Part shown: one piece after another, positions 57,238-64,000 of the stretch
How positions within the stretch are numbered: position 1 is the stretch's first letter
Layout of the letters: each line of letters starts with the position of its first letter
Assembly (NCBI RefSeq): GCF_051622035.1
Contig: NC_135365.1
Coordinates: forward strand, 13,124,001 to 13,188,000
From: Arctopsyche grandis
Lineage: Eukaryota > Arthropoda > Insecta > Trichoptera > Hydropsychidae
Direction of reading: 5' to 3'
DNA: 64,000 bases
Translations under genes and position numbers: made by a program
Notes under the pieces: model-generated
Seen by the model: the letters and a program-made list of their open reading frames with translations, nothing else
Told to the model about the DNA's origin: nothing
Database searches by the model: none

Positions 57238-58842
57238 TGTCGGTACATATATGAAAATTATGATTGTACAGCAGCCAAGATGATAACAAATTTGCCGCTT
57301 TTGTTCGTCAAGGGCAAGCCCTCGTCGTTGAAGACGATGTCGATGCACGAACTGGAATGCTTCATAACATTCCTGGTGCACTGTTCTTTGGGACACGACA
57401 CCGTCAAAAACATAGAGCAGCCTTTATGGTGGCCGTCAAACGTACCCTTTTCCGACCCCTTTGTCAGACCGTCGGTGATACCGAAAGATTGGCCGTCGAG
57501 ATTGAGAGAATTGATTCAATCGTGCTACAAACACCACTGCAGCGAGTTCCTGCTGAAATTCTGCGAGGAACTTTCTAAAAATCCACTGTCAACATTGCAT
57601 TATGTCAAACACTGCGACAGTACGACATCGCTATATCTAAAATCTACACATCGCTTACTTGTCACATTTCGTAATGAGAACATGTTGTATGATGAACCGA
57701 ACCGAACGCGGAGAAAATGCTTACTGCCTTACAGACAGGCCCCGACGGAGGCTGATGTCGAATCGGAAGGAGTCAACATTTACTTATGCGACACTTGCGA
57801 CCAAGTCTTCGATAAGTTGGAAGATGTTCAAGAACATGAAAAGTCGTGTTCGCAGCAAGACTTGTTGATTTCGTCGCCTCCTTCTCCGGATAAAGCTCCG
57901 CTAGCACCTGAGCCGGAATTGATCGAAGAAGACGATCAAACGAGCTTCCTCAAAATATTCAGTCTACATACTAAGTCGTCGAAGCTTCGCAACACCTCTC
58001 CAATCAAACAAGAAGTTAAGTTAGACGTGCGTAGAAATGAGGCCAGGCAGAAGAGGACGCTCATGTTCAGCCTTACTCATTTCCCATTTTCATCACCGGC
58101 AGGTCGACGAATCAACAAAACCCAATTGCGGACGATCGACGCTTGCTTAAAACGCGAACACTTGGATCGGTACTGCTGCACGCCGACAAACTCCGATATT
58201 CCAAAGTGGCTTTCGAAACATTCCTCTAGACACTTTCCCGTAAAGTACAAGAGGCCCGAGGGTTATTGGACCCGCATCCACGCATTTCCCGACCAACGGA
58301 ACAAGGTTGTGCTGAACCTAGAGAGCCAACTCTTGTTACTCAAGTGCAAGCCGATGAGTGTAGTTTTAAACCGTTTGACTTTGAATGAGATTACATCCCA
58401 CACGAAAGACAATTCCAGTGGTGGTTGCGACGATAACGACGACATTGAATTCGTATCGCATATGGTACTCCCGGAAAATTTGAGAATCTCGTTCGTTAAC
58501 AAACGCAAGGGGCGGAAAACTAGTAAAAGAAAACCCGAAGACAAACAGACTTCTTCGAATGGTGTCAACATATCTTCGGATATTATAGACCTGTGTTCAG
58601 ACGACGAAGAGGAGTGTGACGTCGCTCATCCCTCGCCGGTTGTTTGTCACGCGGCTAGTGATGTCGCAACCAACGGCCTGGTCCCGGCTACGACTCCTGA
58701 ATTCTTGCAGCCGTTGACCACGAATCCTAAATTAGAAGGTGCGCAGTATCGCATCAGCGTACAATCTACCATATCTCAATTAGTCGAAGACGGCGAGGGA
58801 AGCGATAGTTCTCCTATAAATAATGTGATATCATTAGACTAA
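57238..58842 (+). CDS. Uncharacterised single-finger protein with SUMO-type motifs (5' incomplete)
   Basis: The last coding exon begins after the acceptor at 57236-57237 and reads CRYIYENYDCTAAK before the first ATG (57280), so translation very probably starts in an upstream exon. From that ATG there are 520 residues. Seen (numbered from 57280): PLWWPSNVPFSDP (48-60), a helical LLKFCEEL region, one zinc finger CDTCDQVF..HEKSC (170-190, C2HC form), a basic stretch NKRKGRKTSKRK (406-417), an IKQE sumoylation consensus (241-244), and a SUMO-binding-type IIDLCSDDEEE (434-444). A last VISLD closes the protein. A nuclear regulatory protein is likely, but I do not recognise the family. 3' UTR has a strong hairpin at 58902-58948 and AATAAA near 59571. 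Confidence 0.8.
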   Translation, partial: CRYIYENYDCTAAKMITNLPLLFVKGKPSSLKTMSMHELECFITFLVHCSLGHDTVKNIEQPLWWPSNVPFSDPFVRPSVIPKDWPSRLRELIQSCYKHHCSEFLLKFCEELSKNPLSTLHYVKHCDSTTSLYLKSTHRLLVTFRNENMLYDEPNRTRRKCLLPYRQAPTEADVESEGVNIYLCDTCDQVFDKLEDVQEHEKSCSQQDLLISSPPSPDKAPLAPEPELIEEDDQTSFLKIFSLHTKSSKLRNTSPIKQEVKLDVRRNEARQKRTLMFSLTHFPFSSPAGRRINKTQLRTIDACLKREHLDRYCCTPTNSDIPKWLSKHSSRHFPVKYKRPEGYWTRIHAFPDQRNKVVLNLESQLLLLKCKPMSVVLNRLTLNEITSHTKDNSSGGCDDNDDIEFVSHMVLPENLRISFVNKRKGRKTSKRKPEDKQTSSNGVNISSDIIDLCSDDEEECDVAHPSPVVCHAASDVATNGLVPATTPEFLQPLTTNPKLEGAQYRISVQSTISQLVEDGEGSDSSPINNVISLD

Positions 58843-58901
58843 TTAACGTGTAAATTATTTTATTTTTCTAATTCTGCATTGTTTGAATGTATTGTGCATT
58901 T

Positions 58902-58948
58902 TTCATTTGTTTCGAAAATACGTATCGTGTATTTTCGAAACAAATGAA
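58902..58948. repeat. 20-bp perfect stem-loop in 3' UTR
   Basis: TTCATTTGTTTCGAAAATAC and its exact reverse complement around a 7-base loop (GTATCGT), starting 60 bases after the stop codon. The stem extends outward with a few mismatches (TGTATTGTGCATT against CAACACACAATACA), to over 30 bp in all. Confidence 0.85.
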
Positions 58949-60892
58949 CAACACACAATACAATAAAAAGAGCATTTAATGTTTTTTTGTTTTTTTTTTT
59001 TGTAATTTTGTTTTGAAGTATAGCACAATTTTTCGGAATAACTACATATGTGTGTAATAAAAATTTGAGGATTATATGTGGTAGTGAGCTTGCATTTCTC
59101 TTGAGTGATGAAGTAAAAAAAGTTGTTCACAACTCGGTCTTCATAGAAATTGTTGATACGCCTAAGTAGAGTTGATGTATGTTTTGATAGGCTTTGAAAA
59201 TCTTGAATTTGTATGAATATTATTCTGGCGATTGGGTCCGGTGTCTCAATGATACAATCGACGATATGAACATTTTGTAAATAGACGTACATACCAGTGT
59301 TTTGTAAATTGTAAAATATTTTAAGCAAATTGTTTGAGATTTTCTATCGGCATTTTTGTGCAAAATTGGAACGAGTTCTGTACCTGTATTTTTTTTAATT
59401 CAATTGTAATATTTTCAGACTACTTATAAGTTTGATATTCATTCATTGTACACTGTGTTTGTCTCACGAACGCGTATTTTAATATAATGAATCGCATTAG
59501 CATCGGAAAATTTTCAATATGTATATATTGTTCACTAATAGAGTTTTTCCTGTACATTAAAAACCTGGCAAATAAAGTTTTTAATCAGTTAGCGCCAGTC
59601 ATTTTTTAAAAAAATGATTTGACTCACATAATTTGAGGCTCGTAGAGGTTTGATGTGACCTTGATACGCATACGTTCCACTGGCTTGAAATTTCTCGACA
59701 CGTTTTTCCGACTCATCTGCTTGAATAGGAGTTTGTAGTTATAATGTATACAAAAATGTTTTTTTTTTTTTGTATACAGGTAGTTAATATCTTTAATATA
59801 CATATTATGATTATTCATAGATTTGTAAGCTATTAACACACCTTTAAAATATTTATATTATTTAACAGTTAATGTTTACATCATAAAATAAGTATTTCAC
59901 TATATAAAACATTTTTTTGTGTATGTGTTTTGTATATGAACAAACTTGACGTCGATATACACCAAAAAAGTGGAGAAAACGAGGGTCGAGAAATTTAAAA
60001 TCGAGTTTTTTTGAGAGTTTTTGAGCGTTTCAGATATAATTGATTATTTATAATTATATAATTGATTTTTGTTAAAAGAATCTCGAAATACAAATCATCA
60101 AAAGTTCGTACATGTGTACATGGTGCTTGTAAAATCATTTTAAAGTCAAATATTGTACGTATCGAAAAATAAATCAACGTGACTCGCCTGTGAGACGCTG
60201 ACGTATAAGTTGAGTCAATGCGCGACTCACAGGTGAGTCGCCGGCGTATCAAAGGTTAACATACGCATTCGTGAGGTGAAACATTACACAATATTATACT
60301 TCAGTATTATAAAATTAACTATAAGTTAAAATTGTTCAATGATTTTTTATTTGTAATATGTATATTCGTGCGAATCATTGTGAAATACAATACACGAATG
60401 GGGCGGTAGTTGACATAATTTATAGTTTGAATCTCATTATGTTGCAATCATTTCACTGAAAACTGTATTGGAGTTCACATTTGGTATTCCTCTCGTCTTT
60501 ATGTTAAAACTCGGTTCGTTTTTGCGCGAAATAACCCAAATGTTTATAAATGATTTTGTTTTTTACTGTTGTATGTTTTATGCGTGTATATTTGTAAAAA
60601 TCGCTTATATTCATTGAGCAGTAAAATGACTAGAGACTGATGTAAATATGTATCCAAAAATGATTTATTTAAATATAAACTTTTTAATTTAGTTTACGTT
60701 TAAAGCAGATGCAGATACTGACGACTTCGATTTAATTTTTTTTTTTTAATCATAAAATTCTTTCTTACGTTACCATTTGGATAAATTTAAAATTGTTTCC
60801 GTTGAATTTGTTATGTTTGATCAAGACAAATTTTCATAGTTTCCGTCGATTGAAATAGTCTTAAAAAGAAAAAGATATGTTAATACTATTAT

Positions 60893-60898
<6 letters not shown>

Positions 60899-60963
<65 letters not shown>

Positions 60964-60985
60964 TGTACGTGTGTAATAAATAAAT

Positions 60986-61017
<32 letters not shown>
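60899..61017. repeat. (TA)n microsatellite pair
   Basis: Two TA runs of about 60 and 25 bases separated by a short non-repetitive segment. The 90-codon Tyr/Ile open frame across it is an artefact of the repeat. Confidence 0.95.
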
Positions 61018-61027
<10 letters not shown>

Positions 61028-61678
61028 AACTCGATAATGTTTTAATTTTTATTAATCTAACTAAATATTTATAATAAAATACATGTAAACATGTAACAAA
61101 AAAATATGTATATGTAAATAAATAAGATCTCAAATTTTATTTATTATTCTATCTAAATAACAAACACACCTCTGTTGTGTAAAATACATTGTCAATTGTA
61201 CCCAAAACATTTGCTTACTCAAAAAACACACATTTTACATTGAAATAAAACGAAACGCTTAATTCATAACTTAAATCTTAACATCTATTTGTTTCACATA
61301 TATTCTTAATACAATTATAAAGGTCAGAGCTTGATAGGCAAGACGTTTCCTTTGCCTTGCTCTGATTTTTCATTATAGTCGACTTTTCTACAAGACACTA
61401 GTAAGTAGTAAACATACATATAAACAGTGCAACGTCTTGCTTTGTTCATCGAACTTTTTTTGCCTTTATAACGATGAAAGCTAAATCATTTATTATAATA
61501 TATTCATTAAAATATATTTTTATACTTTCAAACAACATTAATGCAAGAAAATTACCATTACAGTAGCTTTTTGTGAACTAAATTAAAACAGTTAGCCTTG
61601 TTCGAGCTCCGTGTCTTTTCAAAGTTAAAGACAATTACATTTAGAAACACCGATGAGTGAATTTATACATGTACATAT

Positions 61679-64000
61679 TTAGTCACTGTCGTCATCATTG
61701 TGACTTCTGTTTAGAGGGCGTCGGCTTTCTTCGTCCGATCCGTAGATGACGTCCTCGTCAGAATCGTTGATCATGGAAAATGCTGGATTATCCTTTGTAA
61801 TGGCAACTTCTACAACACCACATAAATAATGTAAAAATATTAAACAATTCACGTTCCGGATAAAATACAGACATTTTGAATTACCATGTGGTGGCTTATT
61901 GGACGGCGAATAGACGTAAGCCATAGTGTAAATGTAGAAGTTCAATAACCCGTAGAAAGTCATAAATTGAGCCGAACTGTTGTAGTGAGTCGAAAGTTGT
62001 GCGACAAAATTATCCTCCAACACTCCAGCTCCGAATCTCATGATCGTTACGGTAATGCTGACGCCGAGGACGGTTAACATTAGCAAAGTTAAACACTTGA
62101 GACGCATATCTATAAAATAACATCACAATTGACGGGTTTAATACTATATTATAACTAAATTCATGCCTTTGTGTGTTATGCTACGTACCAAAGAAAGGCA
62201 TGTTGCGTAGATCGGTGTATGCTCTTAATATAAGATAGACGAGATATAAAATATAGAGTCCTCCAAACGTGAAGAAAAATACTTGAAGCGTCTGTAAATC
62301 AATTTTGTTTGTATATGTTATGGTTTTATGTAAATAATTTTCAATAAATAAAAAGTTTACATAATAATGTGTAGTATCGACGACATAGTCATATGTTGGG
62401 TCACGAAGTTCATTGTATTTTTGCCAGGTTGCTAATATGATTGCCGACAGCCAAATCATCCCGACAATGAAAAGTTTTGGAAAGTAGAATGTCATGAACC
62501 ACCTTTCGTTCTAGAATAATATATTATTTTTTGTTAAAAAGTGTTGGTGTTGATTCATATTATACCGATAAACAACTACCTGTCTCAAGCCATGGTACAT
62601 GCATAGCCAAAACATCAAAAGCGCGCTAAGAAAGGTCGCCTGTAGAATAGCATCTAAGAATCCTGGCAGCCATGAGCTCACCAAAAAGGTCATTGGAAAA
62701 ATTGGATCTATAATTCAGAACGTTTTCCAATACATAAATGCTGAAAATAATGCTTGTTTTATGAGATTTATGATGAAAATACTCACTATCGTACAAAAGA
62801 AGAAGCGGTAATAGTACCGATAACCACCTCTGTTCCGTCGACCAGTCGTGAATCATGTATTTCCTTAAAGTATGTGCAAACCAGCACTAAAAAATAGGTT
62901 TTATAAGTTTTAAGTGTGTTCCTTTGATAATATTACTGTTATGGTAACCTCAGACTTTTATATATAGTTAATTGGTAATATACTTACAGTTATGAAAAAC
63001 GTGCCTAGTAAGAAAATAAAGCGAAACCATATTTCGATTTGAGTAAAAGCAGGATTGTATGTTTTAAACTGAAAAAAATACAATAATTTAAATCAAAATT
63101 GTGTTAACATTGATTAACCCTTTGCCCGTGGCAATAAATATAGCGAACAAGCCCTGTACGCAGCACCTTTTTCGCGAATTTGGCAATCGAGTTTTCGACC
63201 TTAAATATAGATTTTAATATTTACTCAAGTAACCAGATATGTTAATTAACACATAAAGTATTATTTTAAACAATAAAATACATAATATATCTCGTAGTTT
63301 TGGATTAATTAAAAAACTAATTTTTGACTGGTATATATTCATTTTAAGCAAATTGAATAGATGGCATTCAACTCAGTAATATATTCAACCAATTTTGAAC
63401 CTTAAAACAGTTGAAATAAGCGCATATAAGGCTCAAAATCCCGTGCAAAGTTCAGAAATTCTATGGAAGACAGCCGCGCTACAGACTTGTCGCCCAAAGC
63501 TTCCATAGAAGACGGCCACGGGCAAACGGTTAAGGGAAAAACATTACATTTGTTGCCCCTGCGATAGTCGGCCATTTTGTTTAATAATAAACAGGAAAAA
63601 TACCAAGAACTCTAGTAAAATTTAAATTAATATATTACTATCAGTTAATAAAATAGTAAACAGGAGTCACATTGAATCCTACTTTTAATTTTATACTTTA
63701 AAATCTTTAAAAAAGTGGCCTACTCACATAAAATGTAACTTCATTAATATGATACAGCTGATGAAAATTTTCAAGGCCATAAAATTTAATTCCAAGCACG
63801 TAATGCGTATAGTCAAGAAAGCCTAAGTGTAAAACGGTGAATTCATCACACACATGTTTTTCGCAGCGAAGATGTCTCGTCCTGAAAATCATATATTATT
63901 TAAACTCATCGCAAACAACAACGCTTTATATTCATTTTATATCTAATACGACCTATTTCGAACTTCGTCTGGATGAATTATGGACACTGGCTTATGTTCC
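61679..64000 (-). CDS. TMEM181: TMEM181-like multi-pass membrane protein (N-terminus beyond window)
   Basis: Nine coding exons seen on the minus strand: 63953-64000 (continues outside), 63728-63881, 62988-63068, 62787-62886, 62580-62707, 62361-62510, 62189-62291, 61885-62109 and 61679-61809. TMEM181 (GPR178) belongs to the Wntless-related seven-helix family and has an extracellular N-terminal domain; in humans it is known as a toxin-sensitivity factor, and its normal role is poorly defined. Seen: part of the lumenal domain with paired cysteines (RCEKHVCDEF), then helices IWFRFIFLLGTFFIT, LLPLLLLYD, FLSALLMFWLCMYHG, FIVGMIWLSAIILATW, YILYLVYLILRAY and LTLLMLTVLGVSIT, then FGAGVLEDNFV. The cytoplasmic tail is acidic (NDSDEDVIYGSDEES). 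The 69-bp gap 62292-62360 has no in-frame stop but is best read as an intron, because splicing joins HYY to TLQVFFFTFG as in the family. A piggyBac-type MITE lies in the intron at 63118-63529. Confidence 0.88.
63118..63529. mobile_element. piggyBac-like MITE in TMEM181 intron
   Basis: TTAA on both sides (63114-63117, 63530-63533) with inverted ends CCCTTTGCCCGTGGC and GCCACGGGCAAACGG. 412 bp, non-coding. The CCCTTTG start is shared with the larger relic in TBC1D5 intron 7. Confidence 0.75.

Larger units (their letters stand above)
58843..61678. other. Convergent 3' spacer
   Basis: Holds the 3' UTR of the single-finger gene (signal AATAAAG near 59571), AT-rich DNA, a short inverted repeat at about 60181-60237 (GACTCGCCTGTGAG against CTCACAGGTGAGTC), a (TA)n tract at 60899-61017 and the TMEM181 3' UTR. 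No other gene seen. Confidence 0.6.

Noticed and set aside
60861-61133. 90-codon Tyr/Ile-rich minus-strand frame
   Set aside because: It is produced by the (TA)n microsatellite.
62292-62360. Continuous reading of TMEM181 through this stretch
   Set aside because: It has good splice signals and removing it joins HYY to TLQVFFFTFG as in the family.

Overview
The window is AT-rich, intron-bearing insect nuclear DNA. GT-AG introns split almost every gene. The proteins are animal types: Rab27, VPS51, TBC1D5, HAUS6, CDC40/PRP17, 5-aminolevulinate synthase and TMEM181. Spacers and introns are full of ATGTATGTAC-type microsatellites, short inverted-repeat DNA elements, RTE LINE scraps, tRNA-derived SINEs and a few solo LTRs. 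A holometabolous insect is my best guess; the order cannot be fixed from the sequence.

Layout. 1-15989 holds no recognisable host gene: LINE scraps, TIR elements, a 379-bp foldback, (TA)n tracts, a CCCGTT/CCCGGC repeat dimer, a solo LTR and an orphan CpG-rich patch near 11.1-11.35 kb. Nine host genes follow on strictly alternating strands: Rab27 (-, 15990-17316), VPS51 (+, 18382-20550), TBC1D5 (-, 21067-25728), a large acidic C2H2/AT-hook protein (+, 30520-37640), a short HAUS6 (-, 39567-41193), CDC40 (+, 42524-48274), ALAS (-, 48939-50417), an unrecognised single-finger protein with SUMO-type motifs (+, 57238-58842, 5' exon unresolved) and TMEM181 (-, 61679 to beyond 64000). Splice junctions were worked out by hand; every intron keeps frame. 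The repeat-rich gaps lie at 25.7-30.5 kb and 50.5-55.3 kb.

How the genes relate. Rab27, VPS51 (GARP/EARP tether) and TBC1D5 (Rab7 GAP on retromer endosomes) form a neighbouring trio of endosome/secretory trafficking genes. HAUS6 (spindle augmin), CDC40 (spliceosome step 2) and ALAS (haem synthesis) are unrelated housekeeping neighbours, so operon-like logic is not implied.

Most interesting signal. A set of non-autonomous elements with three different interiors shares the same two unlike ends: GGTAAACGG on one side and GGTTCGGTG on the other. They have 8-9 bp target duplications and inner blocks built of about 16-bp TGACC..TTTT words. Copies lie at 14.6, 27.0-28.8, 41.5, 51.75 and 54.5-54.9 kb. 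A relic with the ISXO2/Merlin-type transposase signature lies at 26.07-26.31 kb and is a possible, unproven, source of mobility.
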